The translations under genes and the position numbers were made by a program. This document shows positions 6,714 to 13,456 of a stretch of 15,199 nucleotides of DNA, in pieces; positions within the stretch are counted from its first letter, which is position 1; each line of letters opens with the position of its first letter. The stretch is from Caulobacteraceae bacterium (GTDB taxonomy: Bacteria; Pseudomonadota; Alphaproteobacteria; Caulobacterales; Caulobacteraceae): contig PLFA01000162.1 in the NCBI GenBank assembly GCA_003136615.1, positions 2,666 to 17,864 on the forward strand. The letters run 5' to 3'. The notes under the pieces are model-generated. The model was not told the DNA's origin, did not search any database, and saw only the letters and a program-made list of their open reading frames with translations.

Positions 6714-8030
6714 TCAGGTGGGCGATGCCTTGGCCCGCCGCATCGCCGCCCAGCGCTCCAGACGGGCCTTGATCTCAGCCTCAACGCCCTCGCCCTTGGG
6801 CGTATAGAAGGCTTCGCGCGACACGCCATCCGGAAAATAGCTCTGGCCGGAAAACCCCTCGGCGGTTTCGGGATCATAGAGATAGCCCTGGCCGTAGCCG
6901 AGGTCCTTCATCAGGCGCGTGGGGGCGTTGCGAATATGGGCCGGGGGCGAAAGAGAGCCGGTCTCGGCCGCCAAGCGTTTGGCGGCGCCGAAGGCTTTGT
7001 AGACCGCCACGGATTTAGGCGCGCAGGCCAGGTGGACGCAGGCCTGGGCCAGGGCGAGCTCGCCCTCGGGGCTGCCGAGGAAATCATAGGCGTCTTTGGC
7101 GGCCAAGGTGATGGTTAGAGCGGTCGGATCCGCCTCGCCGATATCCTCGCTGGCCATTCGCACCAGGCGCCTGGCGATGAACAGGGGATCCTCGCCGCCC
7201 GCCAGCATCCGCGCCAGCCAATAGAGGGCGGCGTCGGGGTCGGACCCGCGAACGGACTTATGGAGGGCGGAGATGAGATTGTAATGCTCCTCGCGGTCCT
7301 TGTCATAGGCGGGCCCGCGCTTCTGCAACATCTGGCTCATGGCCGGGGTGTCGAGGAGCGCGCCCGTCGAGGGGCCGAGGGTAAAGAGGCTCTCGGCCAA
7401 GGTCAGGAGGTAGCGACCATCGCCGTCCGCCATGGCGGTCATGGCCTCGCGGGCGGCGGGGGTGAGTGGCAGCGCCCTCCCCTCAAAAGCCTCAGCCCGG
7501 GCCAGAAGGGTTTCAAGCGCCGCCGCATCCAGGCGCCTCAGCACAAAGACCTGGCAGCGCGAAAGCAGAGCGCCGTTCAGTTCGAAGGACGGATTCTCGG
7601 TGGTCGCGCCCACGAGGGTGACATCGCCGCTCTCCACATAGGGCAGGAAGCCGTCCTGCTGGGCGCGGTTGAACCGGTGGATCTCATCGACGAAGAGCAG
7701 GGTCGCCTGACCCGCGTCGCGCCGACGCCGGGCCGCCTCGAAGGCCTTGCGGAGATCCGCCACGCCGGAAAACACCGCCGAGAGCTGCTCGAATTCGTAA
7801 CCGGACTCCCGCGCCAGCAGGCGGGCGATGGTTGTCTTGCCCGTGCCCGGCGGCCCCCAGAGAATCATCGACGATAACCGATGCGCCGCCGCCATCCGGC
7901 CGATTGGGCCGTCCGCGCCCAGCAAATGCTCCTGCCCCACCACCTCGGCGAGAGATCGCGGGCGCAGGCGGTCGGCCAGCGGCCGGGGCTGCTCGGGCGT
8001 CAGACCCGCGGCGGAAAAGAGGTCGGTCAT
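6714..8030 (-). CDS. rarA: Replication-associated recombination protein A (AAA+ ATPase)
   Basis: A 438-residue RarA/MgsA-type AAA+ ATPase, related to eukaryotic WRNIP1/Mgs1 and to clamp loaders. It acts at stalled replication forks in the cytoplasm. Walker A GPPGTGKT is at 59-66 and Walker B LLFVDEIHRFN at 111-121, followed by the sensor segment VGATTENPSFELNGALLSR. The C-terminal part has the conserved SALHKSVRGSDPDAALYWLARML helical region and the YGQGYLYDPE block. I prefer the ATG at 8030 (MTDLFSAAG); a TTG nine bases upstream is possible but less likely. It is divergent from the MerR-type regulator and stands 13 bases from the single-domain synthase gene downstream. Length matches the family. 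Confidence 0.95.
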   Translation of the reverse strand: MTDLFSAAGLTPEQPRPLADRLRPRSLAEVVGQEHLLGADGPIGRMAAAHRLSSMILWGPPGTGKTTIARLLARESGYEFEQLSAVFSGVADLRKAFEAARRRRDAGQATLLFVDEIHRFNRAQQDGFLPYVESGDVTLVGATTENPSFELNGALLSRCQVFVLRRLDAAALETLLARAEAFEGRALPLTPAAREAMTAMADGDGRYLLTLAESLFTLGPSTGALLDTPAMSQMLQKRGPAYDKDREEHYNLISALHKSVRGSDPDAALYWLARMLAGGEDPLFIARRLVRMASEDIGEADPTALTITLAAKDAYDFLGSPEGELALAQACVHLACAPKSVAVYKAFGAAKRLAAETGSLSPPAHIRNAPTRLMKDLGYGQGYLYDPETAEGFSGQSYFPDGVSREAFYTPKGEGVEAEIKARLERWAAMRRAKASPT

Positions 8031-8085
8031 GACGTCCAAGTCTAACAGAGTGTGGGGCGCCCGCCATGACCACGAAAAACCTGCT

Positions 8086-8121
8086 TGACCCGGACCTTGG
8101 GGCCGGCCTCAGCAAGGGTCA
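8086..8121. promoter_or_regulatory. Candidate operator/promoter of the MerR-type gene
   Basis: Between rarA and the MerR gene lie two nested inverted repeats: TGACCC (8086-8091) with GGGTCA (8116-8121), and CCTTG (8095-8099) with CAAGG (8113-8117). TTGACC at 8085-8090 could be a -35. MerR-family proteins bind dyads between widely spaced -35 and -10 boxes, usually of their own promoter, so location and symmetry fit. I cannot find a convincing -10. Confidence 0.35.
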
Positions 8122-8139
8122 TGTCGGAGACAAGGGGCC

Positions 8140-8967
8140 GTGAACGTGGTCGAGCAATGGTATCTTCCCGCCGAGATGGCGCGGCGCCTTGGGGTCAGCC
8201 CCAAGGCCCTGCGGGTCTATGAGCGGGCGGGCCTCGTCTCGCCCCTGCGCACTGCGGCGGGATGGCGCGCCTATGGGCCTGTCCAGGCCGCGCGGTTGCA
8301 CCAGATTCTGGCGCTCAAGAGCTTGGGGCTGAGCCTGAAGCGGATCGGAGAGTTACTCGCCGGCCGCCTGGCCAGTCTGGACGCCGTGCTTGCGGTTCAG
8401 CAGGGAGCGCTGGAGCTTCAGCAGACGGAAACACGCCAGGCGCTGGCGCTTCTCGCCGCCGCGCGCGCTCGCCTCGCGGAACATGGCGCCTTGTCCGCCG
8501 ACGATCTTACCCAACTCACAAAGGAGACCGTGATGAACGACAAACTGCGGACGGACGCTGAGTGGAAAGAGGCTTTTGAGCCCCTGATCGAGAAGCACTA
8601 CGCGCAGGCAGAGATCGCGGCCCTCGGGGCGCGCAAGCTCGAAGCCTATGAAAAGGCGGGTTATGATCAGGAGAGCTTCCGCCTCGCCTGGGAGGGATTG
8701 TTCGAGGAAGCCCGCGCCCTCAAGGCGGCGGGCGATGTGGATTCGCCGCGCGCCTGCGAGTTGGTGCGTCGCTGGAACGAGATGACGGGACATTTCACCC
8801 AAGGTGACCCCATCATTGGGCAAAAGGCCCAGGCGGTCTGGAGCGAGGCGACGGCGGATCCCAAGCTCGCCCCGCGCCTGCCGGTATCGCCAGACGAATT
8901 CGCCTTCGTTCAGAAGATCGCGGACGGCATGCGCGCGCGAGGAGAACTGCCGCCCAGGATCACTTGA
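8140..8967 (+). CDS. MerR-family regulator with TipAS-like effector domain
   Basis: A 275-residue regulator. Residues 8-75 form a MerR winged helix: YLPAEMARRLGVSPKALRVYERAGLVSP is followed by GWRAYGPVQAARLHQI and GLSLKRIGELL. A helical linker rich in Ala, Leu and Gln (about 78-118) is the usual dimer coiled coil. Residues from about 132 resemble the TipAS domain, the all-alpha domain that binds thiopeptide antibiotics in Streptomyces TipA, although the match is divergent. The GTG at 8140 follows AAGGGG. A second, stronger ribosome site and ATG occur inside the gene (see the internal start). It is convergent with htrA, 11 bases away. The ligand and target genes are unknown; self-regulation is likely from the family. 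Confidence 0.85.
   Translation: MNVVEQWYLPAEMARRLGVSPKALRVYERAGLVSPLRTAAGWRAYGPVQAARLHQILALKSLGLSLKRIGELLAGRLASLDAVLAVQQGALELQQTETRQALALLAAARARLAEHGALSADDLTQLTKETVMNDKLRTDAEWKEAFEPLIEKHYAQAEIAALGARKLEAYEKAGYDQESFRLAWEGLFEEARALKAAGDVDSPRACELVRRWNEMTGHFTQGDPIIGQKAQAVWSEATADPKLAPRLPVSPDEFAFVQKIADGMRARGELPPRIT
8521..8967 (+). CDS. Internal translation start: separate TipAS-like domain (144 aa)
   Basis: Inside the MerR gene, AAGGAG at 8521-8526 stands six bases before an in-frame ATG at 8533 (residue 132 of the full protein), exactly where the DNA-binding and linker part ends. Translation from it would give a 144-residue protein, MNDKLRTDAEW and onward, containing only the effector domain; the coding part is 8533-8967 and the entry includes the ribosome site. 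In Streptomyces tipA, the short form TipAS (144 residues) is made in just this way and acts as a drug-sequestering protein. This ribosome site is better than that of the full-length gene. That it is used here is inferred from sequence. Confidence 0.6.
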   Translation, partial: KETVMNDKLRTDAEWKEAFEPLIEKHYAQAEIAALGARKLEAYEKAGYDQESFRLAWEGLFEEARALKAAGDVDSPRACELVRRWNEMTGHFTQGDPIIGQKAQAVWSEATADPKLAPRLPVSPDEFAFVQKIADGMRARGELPPRIT

Positions 8968-8978
8968 GAAGCTTGGGC

Positions 8979-10352
8979 CTAGCCGAACCGCGCGGTAATC
9001 ACCTGGTCGCCCCGCTGGATCGCCAGGGTCCAGCCGCGGATGGGCGTCGCGAGGCGGGCGGCAAGATCGGCGGTGGTGGTCACGGCCTCGCCATTCACCT
9101 GGCGGATGATGTCGCCGGGGCGCAGTCCCACGGATTGGGCGAAGCCTGGGCTGAGGGCCGTGACCATCACCCCTTGCAGGAAGGGATCGACCCCCTGAGC
9201 CTGGGCGACGGCGGGGGAGAGATTGACCACGGTGGCGCCGGCCAGGGGATTGGCGCCGGTGATCACCCGCCTGTCTTCGGGCGGAACGGCGGCGGGCGCT
9301 GCCACGGTCACCTTGAGCTGGATATCGCCCCCGCCCCGCTTCACCGCCAGCACAACGCCGTCGCCTGGATGGCGTGTGGCGATGCGGTAGTTGAGAGCCC
9401 CCTCGTCATCCACAGGCGCGCCATCGACGGCCACGATCACGTCCCCGCCGTGCATGCCGGCCCGGGCCGCCGGGCCGCCGGGCCAGATGTCGGAAACGAC
9501 GACGCCGATGGGCGCTGAGAGGCCAAAGCTCTTGGCCATTTCATCGGTGAGGGTCTGGGTCTTGGCGCCGAGCCAGGGACGGACCAGATCGTGTTTACCG
9601 CTGAGAGCTGCGTCGATGACCTGCTGGGCCATGACCGCGGGAATAGCGAAGCCCACCCCCGCCGAGGCGCCAGAGCTGGAGAGGATGGCGGTATTTACCC
9701 CGATCAGATCGCCGTTCATGTCCACCAGGGGTCCGCCGGAATTGCCCGGATTGATCGCCGCGTCGGTCTGAATGAAAAAGGCATAGTCGTTGATTCCCAC
9801 GTCCGAGCGCGCGAGAGCCGAGACGATGCCGTTGGTGACGGTCTGACCGACGCCGAAAGGATCGCCGATGGCGAGGACAAGATCGCCGACTTGCGGCGCG
9901 CCTTGGGCGTCTACAGCGATGACGGGAAGCTGCTCGCCCTTGGTGTCGATCTTCAACACGGCCAGGTCGGCGCGGGGGTCGTCGAGAAGCACCGTGGCCG
10001 GCCATTCACGCCGGTCGGCGGTGACGACGCGGATCTCCTGAGCGTTCTCGATGTTGTGGTGATTGGTCAGGATCACGCCGTCCGCCCGGACGATGGACCC
10101 CGAGCCTAAGGACTGCTCCAGCCGTGAATGCGAGAGGCCGGGGCCGGCGAACATGGACCAGAAGGGGTCGATCTGAGCCCGCACCAGGTGCTTGGAATAG
10201 ACATTGACGACGGCGGGGGCGACCCGGCGGACGATGGGCGCGAAGGAAAGCCGCATCTCCGCTGCCCCGGCGGGTGGCCGCTCGCCCTGAGCCCTGGCGT
10301 CCGGGGCGAGAGCCAGCGCCGAGATCGTCAGGAGGGTGAAAAGAAACTTCAT
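8979..10352 (-). CDS. Periplasmic HtrA/DegP-type serine protease with two PDZ domains
   Basis: A 457-residue trypsin-like protease/chaperone of the HtrA (DegP/DegQ) group for periplasmic protein quality control. The signal peptide covers 1-21, with likely cleavage after ARA. The catalytic triad reads H99 (in TNHHN), D129 (in DPRADLAVL) and S205 (in NPGNSGGPL). PDZ 1 spans about 262-352 and PDZ 2 about 375-457, ending with GWTLAIQRGDQVITARFG. The position after the catalytic histidine is Asn instead of the usual Val or Ile. The ATG at 10352 has GAGGA upstream and gives MKFLFTLLTIS. It lies 32 bases behind the MFS gene and so may be part of that operon. DegP versus DegQ cannot be decided. Confidence 0.93.
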   Translation of the reverse strand: MKFLFTLLTISALALAPDARAQGERPPAGAAEMRLSFAPIVRRVAPAVVNVYSKHLVRAQIDPFWSMFAGPGLSHSRLEQSLGSGSIVRADGVILTNHHNIENAQEIRVVTADRREWPATVLLDDPRADLAVLKIDTKGEQLPVIAVDAQGAPQVGDLVLAIGDPFGVGQTVTNGIVSALARSDVGINDYAFFIQTDAAINPGNSGGPLVDMNGDLIGVNTAILSSSGASAGVGFAIPAVMAQQVIDAALSGKHDLVRPWLGAKTQTLTDEMAKSFGLSAPIGVVVSDIWPGGPAARAGMHGGDVIVAVDGAPVDDEGALNYRIATRHPGDGVVLAVKRGGGDIQLKVTVAAPAAVPPEDRRVITGANPLAGATVVNLSPAVAQAQGVDPFLQGVMVTALSPGFAQSVGLRPGDIIRQVNGEAVTTTADLAARLATPIRGWTLAIQRGDQVITARFG

Positions 10353-10384
10353 AGTGTCCTCAGCCGCACCGTCGCCACGGGCGC

Positions 10385-11650
10385 TTAGGCCTGCTCCTGA
10401 AGCTCCAGCGAGGCGGCCGGCCGCGCCACCCACAGAGACAGGAGGAAGGCCCCCGCGAACAAGACCGCGGCAGCCAGGATGGGCAACCCCGGAATGTGGA
10501 AGCGCGCGTTATTATGGATGGCCCAGGCGAAGGTGAGGCCAAAAAAGGGCGGCGCGATGATCGAGGAGACGCCCTGAAGGCTCTGAAAGGCGCCCTGGAG
10601 CTGGCCCTGGCGGCTTGGCCCAACGCGGCGCGTCATGAGGCCCATGAGGCCCGGCTGCAGAAACCCGGACATGGCATAGACCGGAATGCCCACAAGATAG
10701 ATGAGCCCCGTGGGCGCCAGGGCATAGATGACAAAGGCCACCGCGCCCATGGAGGTGCCGAGCAGGACCGCGCCTCGTTCGCCCACCCGCTTGACCACGG
10801 GACCCACGAGAAGAACCTGGACCAGAATCTGGGCGACGCCTGTGGCCATAAAGGTGAAGCCGAGAATGCGCGGCGTCCAGCCATAGCGATAGCCGGTGTA
10901 GAGAACGAAAATCGTCGGCAGAACATTAAAGCCCAACTGGTAGAGGAGCCCGACGCTCGCCATGCCGAGCAGGCCCGGATTGGCGCGCAGAAAAATCAGC
11001 GAACCCAAGGGGTTGGCGCGGGCCCAGTTCACCGCCGGAGCCCGCCGCTCCTTGGGCAGGGATTCCGGCAGGACCAGAAGTCCATAGATCCAGTTCAGGG
11101 CGCAGAGCACGGCGGCGGCCACGAAGGGAAGACGCAGATTCTCCTGCCCCAGAATGCCGCCCAGGGTCGGGCCAATGATGAAGCCAAAGCCGAAGGCTGA
11201 CCCGATAAGGCCGAAATTGCGCGCCCTCTGATCGGGGGTGGTGATATCCGCCACATAGGCATTGGCGGTGGAGAAGCTGGAGGCGGTGATCCCGTTGAGA
11301 ACCCGCCCGACAAAGAGCCAGGCCAGGTTCGGCGCCAGGGCCATGAACAGGAAATCCACGAACAGGCCGAAGATCGACAGGAGCAGAACGGGCCGCCGTC
11401 CGAACCTGTCGGAGAGCATTCCCAGGATCGGGCCGCAGACGAATTGCATGAGGCCCCAGACCGTGGCGAAGAGGGCGTTCCAGGTCGAGGCCGCGGCCGT
11501 GTCCCCGCCGCTCATCTGCTTGATCAGATCAGGCAGGATCGGGATCAGGATCCCGAAGGAGATCGAGTTCATAAGAGACGCGAAGAAGATGAAGCCAAAG
11601 GCCGCGCCCCGGGGCTTCGGCGTCTCTTCGATCTGTGTTGTCGTCGCCAT
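10385..11650 (-). CDS. MFS drug transporter, Tet/DHA1 type
   Basis: A 421-residue major facilitator superfamily protein of the TCR/Tet subgroup, an inner membrane proton-coupled antiporter. About 12 hydrophobic segments are visible. Motif A, GMLSDRFGRRPVLL, is at 77-90 between helices 2 and 3, and the antiporter motif C, GSAFGFGFIIGPTLGG, is at 150-165; YVADITTPDQRARNFG just before it is typical of TetA-like pumps. The ATG at 11650 is preceded by AAGGGGG and stands three bases after the stop of the SRPBCC gene, so the two are co-transcribed. Similarity does not tell the substrate; tetracycline efflux should not be assumed. Regulation by the ArsR-type gene of the operon is likely. Confidence 0.92.
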   Translation of the reverse strand: MATTTQIEETPKPRGAAFGFIFFASLMNSISFGILIPILPDLIKQMSGGDTAAASTWNALFATVWGLMQFVCGPILGMLSDRFGRRPVLLLSIFGLFVDFLFMALAPNLAWLFVGRVLNGITASSFSTANAYVADITTPDQRARNFGLIGSAFGFGFIIGPTLGGILGQENLRLPFVAAAVLCALNWIYGLLVLPESLPKERRAPAVNWARANPLGSLIFLRANPGLLGMASVGLLYQLGFNVLPTIFVLYTGYRYGWTPRILGFTFMATGVAQILVQVLLVGPVVKRVGERGAVLLGTSMGAVAFVIYALAPTGLIYLVGIPVYAMSGFLQPGLMGLMTRRVGPSRQGQLQGAFQSLQGVSSIIAPPFFGLTFAWAIHNNARFHIPGLPILAAAVLFAGAFLLSLWVARPAASLELQEQA

Positions 11651-11653
11651 GCT

Positions 11654-12139
11654 TTAGACCCCCTTGCCGGCTGATCGCATGAACGTGTTCAGAGCGCCAA
11701 GCAAGACCTGCCACCACTCGCCAAGGCGCCGCAGAAAGATGGCGTCGGGAAAGTTGTGCCGGGCGACGTGCGAGGCGGGCACGGTATCCCAGCCGCGATG
11801 CTCGACGGTGACGCGGGTCTGGTCCCCCACGGCCTCGAAGCGCACCTCCACCTCGGTCATTTGATCGGGGGCAAAGGTGGCCTGGCGCCAGGAAAATGCC
11901 AGCCGTTCAGGCGGCGCCCAAACCCTGATCCGGCCGATTTCGAAGACCTTGCCATCGGCCAAGGTGGTGATCAGCCGCCCTCCCTCCTGGCCCTCGAATG
12001 CCAGGACACCTGGATCGCGCGGGGTGAAAGCAAACAGCGAATTGGGCCGCCACCACAGGCCAATATCCCGGGTAAAAACCTCGAAGGCGCGCAGGGGGGC
12101 GGCGTCCACGCGCAAGGCCACCAGAATCCGCGAGGCCAC
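11654..12139 (-). CDS. SRPBCC (AHSA1-like) domain protein
   Basis: A 161-residue single-domain protein of the START/Bet v1-like SRPBCC superfamily, AHSA1 branch, which forms a deep hydrophobic ligand pocket. Typical features are the N-terminal strand MASRILVALRVDAAPLRAF with the AFEVFTRDIGLWW helix region, the GGRLITTLADGKVFEIGRI strands, the PPERLAFSWR turn, EVEVRFEAVGDQTRVTVEHRGW strands and a C-terminal helix with GEWWQVLLGALNTFM. The start is a GTG at 12139, one base after the arsR stop. ArsR-SRPBCC gene pairs are frequent in bacteria, and the pair is often followed by transporters or VOC enzymes. Ligand and reaction are unknown. Confidence 0.88.
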   Translation of the reverse strand: MASRILVALRVDAAPLRAFEVFTRDIGLWWRPNSLFAFTPRDPGVLAFEGQEGGRLITTLADGKVFEIGRIRVWAPPERLAFSWRQATFAPDQMTEVEVRFEAVGDQTRVTVEHRGWDTVPASHVARHNFPDAIFLRRLGEWWQVLLGALNTFMRSAGKGV

Positions 12140-12140
12140 C

Positions 12141-12467
12141 TCAGCGTCCCGAGTCGAGGTGGGCCTTGAAGGCCGCCAATTGAGCGCTCCAAAGATCCTC
12201 GCTCGCCTCTAGCCAGGCTTTAAGCTCCCGCATGGGGCCAGGCCTCAGCTCATAGATTCGCACGCGGGCGTCATTTGGCGGATGGGTGAGTTCCACCAGA
12301 CCAACCTCCCGAAGGGCCCGTAATGCCCGGCTCATGGCCGGCGCGGGCAAACCCACCTCCCGCGCCAGATCGCCAGCGGCTCTCGGCCCCTTCCCCAAAA
12401 GATCAACGACCTGGCGGCGATAGGGATCGGCCAGGGCCGCCAGGGTGCGATCCAGCCCGGCGCTCAC
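12141..12467 (-). CDS. ArsR-family winged-helix transcriptional regulator
   Basis: A 108-residue ArsR-type repressor. It begins MSAGLDRTLAALADPYRRQ, the usual opening of ArsR proteins paired with SRPBCC genes. The helix-turn-helix spans about 29-60, with recognition helix APAMSRALRALREVG, and the wing is around 61-75. There is no cysteine, so it is not a metal sensor of the classical ELCVC type. I chose the GTG at 12467, which overlaps the stop of the VOC-like gene (GTGA), because an earlier start adds an Arg-rich stretch unlike the family. There is no clear ribosome site of its own, suggesting coupled translation. It probably represses the operon from the dyad at 13331-13350. Confidence 0.88.
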   Translation of the reverse strand: MSAGLDRTLAALADPYRRQVVDLLGKGPRAAGDLAREVGLPAPAMSRALRALREVGLVELTHPPNDARVRIYELRPGPMRELKAWLEASEDLWSAQLAAFKAHLDSGR

Positions 12468-12833
12468 AGATGATCGCGCGCGGCCACGCCGCCCGCGTGG
12501 CCCATCTCTTCGAGCGACAATGACTTGATGAGGCGGCTGAAGGTCCACTGATGGCCCTCCAGATCATTGGCGTCATAGAGCCTCCCGCCATAGAACTGGT
12601 CTTCTGGCTCGCGAAATATCTCGGCCCCCGCGACGCACGCGGGGGGGCGATGGGCATCGATATCCTCGTCAAGGTTCACGTAGACCTTCATCTCCGAATG
12701 CGCGATCCCAACGTCGGGGCCCTCGATCACCAGACAGGTTTCGAAGCCGAAAGCCGCCTCAAGCCACTCCAGGGCGGCGCGCGGGTCCCGATAGCAAAAA
12801 TCCCGCCATCACGGAGGGTCGAAGATGTTCCAT
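12464..12833 (-). pseudogene. VOC/glyoxalase-like gene, frameshifted and internally deleted
   Basis: A degenerate second copy of the VOC gene just upstream. The reading from the ATG at 12833 (MEHLRPSVMAG, good AGGAG ribosome site) stops at 12761-12759. The family sequence YRDPRAALEWLEAAFGFET resumes in the next frame after an A5 run at 12796-12800; removing one base there restores a single frame. Further on, HSEM is joined directly to KVYVNLDEDIDAH, so compared with the intact neighbour about 29 residues (its 51-79) are missing, with the junction near 12688. The end, GAEIFREPEDQFYGG and DLEGHQWTF, is well kept. The gene ends in the GTGA overlap with arsR. Either a decaying gene or, for the frameshift only, a sequencing error. 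Confidence 0.7.
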
Positions 12834-12852
12834 GCGGTCGTCTCCTGAAAAA

Positions 12853-13314
12853 CTAGGACCAACCCGTGATCGTGAGACCGCTGGCCGCTTCGGCCTGTTC
12901 GCGGGTCACGACCTCAACGGTTTGGGCGACAACCCAGATATGACCCTCAGGGTCGCGGCAGCGATAGGTTCGGTCGCCGTAGAACTGCGTTTCGGGTTCG
13001 GCAAAGATATCCGCTCCCGCCGCGCGCGCCTGGGCGCAGTGGGCGTCCACATCCGTCTCGACCTGAATGGCGAGGGTCTGGGTGTTCTTGCCGTTCAGGG
13101 ATGCGGGGCTGGCATGGTCGGCCGACCACTCGGCGCCGATCCTCACGCTTGAGCCGCCGAGTCGCATTTCGCCATGGAAGGAGGGCCCGCCATCGGGGTC
13201 CTCAATCACCATCACCGTCTCAAAGCCGAAAGCGCGCTCGAGAAATGACATTGCGGCCTTGGGGTCGCGGTAAAAGAGCGCGGGCGTCAGGGTCTGGGTA
13301 TCCGTCTCGCTCAC
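12853..13314 (-). CDS. VOC (glyoxalase/bleomycin resistance) family protein
   Basis: A 153-residue vicinal oxygen chelate superfamily protein with the two beta-alpha-beta-beta-beta modules. The first opens with TPALFYRDPKAAMSFLERAFGF (10-31) and contains FHGEM at 46-50. The second has TLAIQVETDVDAHCAQARAAG (80-100), the EPETQFYGDRTYR block at 106-118 and DPEGHIW at 121-127. Such proteins dimerise and often bind metal; the reaction here is unknown. I chose the GTG at 13314 (MSETDTQ), eight bases after GGAG, over a GTG at 13323. It is first in the minus-strand operon, behind a promoter-like sequence with an inverted repeat, and followed 19 bases later by a broken paralogue. Confidence 0.88.
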   Translation of the reverse strand: MSETDTQTLTPALFYRDPKAAMSFLERAFGFETVMVIEDPDGGPSFHGEMRLGGSSVRIGAEWSADHASPASLNGKNTQTLAIQVETDVDAHCAQARAAGADIFAEPETQFYGDRTYRCRDPEGHIWVVAQTVEVVTREQAEAASGLTITGWS

Positions 13315-13330
13315 GGCGCGCACTCCATAT

Positions 13331-13350
13331 TAGAAAGCGCAATATTTCTA
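13331..13350. promoter_or_regulatory. Inverted repeat, candidate ArsR operator
   Basis: TAGAAA (13331-13336) and TTTCTA (13345-13350) form a perfect 6-bp dyad with eight bases between them. It is overlapped by a second dyad, ATATT (13327-13331) with AATAT (13341-13345). The site covers the putative -10 box of the VOC-arsR operon and lies 16 bases upstream of the first start codon, so bound protein would block transcription. Assignment to the ArsR protein is inferred from position and its family. Confidence 0.5.
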
Positions 13351-13373
13351 CATTTCGGCAAATAAAGGGTCAA
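13345..13373 (-). promoter_or_regulatory. Sigma70-like promoter of the VOC-arsR operon
   Basis: On the minus strand TTGACC (13373-13368) is followed after 17 bases by TAGAAA (13350-13345). The -35 matches the consensus at five of six positions and the -10 at four of six, in an A/T-rich patch that stands out in this GC-rich DNA. Expected transcription start is near 13338, giving a leader of about 24 bases before the GTG at 13314. Confidence 0.5.
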
Positions 13374-13433
13374 GCGAACACCCAGCCTCACGCTCGACCG
13401 TGAAAAAGCAAGCTCGATTCGAAGGGTGAGTTT

Positions 13434-13451
13434 GGCGCGGCGACCCGCGCC
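13434..13451 (-). terminator. Hairpin just after rplQ, possible terminator
   Basis: Five bases past the rplQ stop, GGCGCGG and CCGCGCC pair perfectly over seven bases around a four-base loop. No U-tract follows directly; a run of five T on the minus strand comes only after about 24 further bases. It may end or attenuate the ribosomal operon transcript or protect its 3' end, but it is not a textbook intrinsic terminator. Confidence 0.3.
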
Positions 13452-13456
13452 GCGGC

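Noticed and set aside
8968..8978. Bidirectional terminator between the convergent MerR-type and htrA genes
   Set aside because: Only 11 bases separate the stops, and I find no stable stem with a T run there.
12468..12548. 27-codon N-terminal extension of the ArsR protein
   Set aside because: It is Arg-rich, unlike the family's N-terminus, and overlaps the upstream VOC-like sequence; the GTG at 12467 fits much better.
13380..13396. Small hairpin TCACG/CGTGA beside a T run downstream of rplQ as the intrinsic terminator
   Set aside because: On the minus strand the T run precedes the hairpin instead of following it, so the order is wrong for termination of rplQ.
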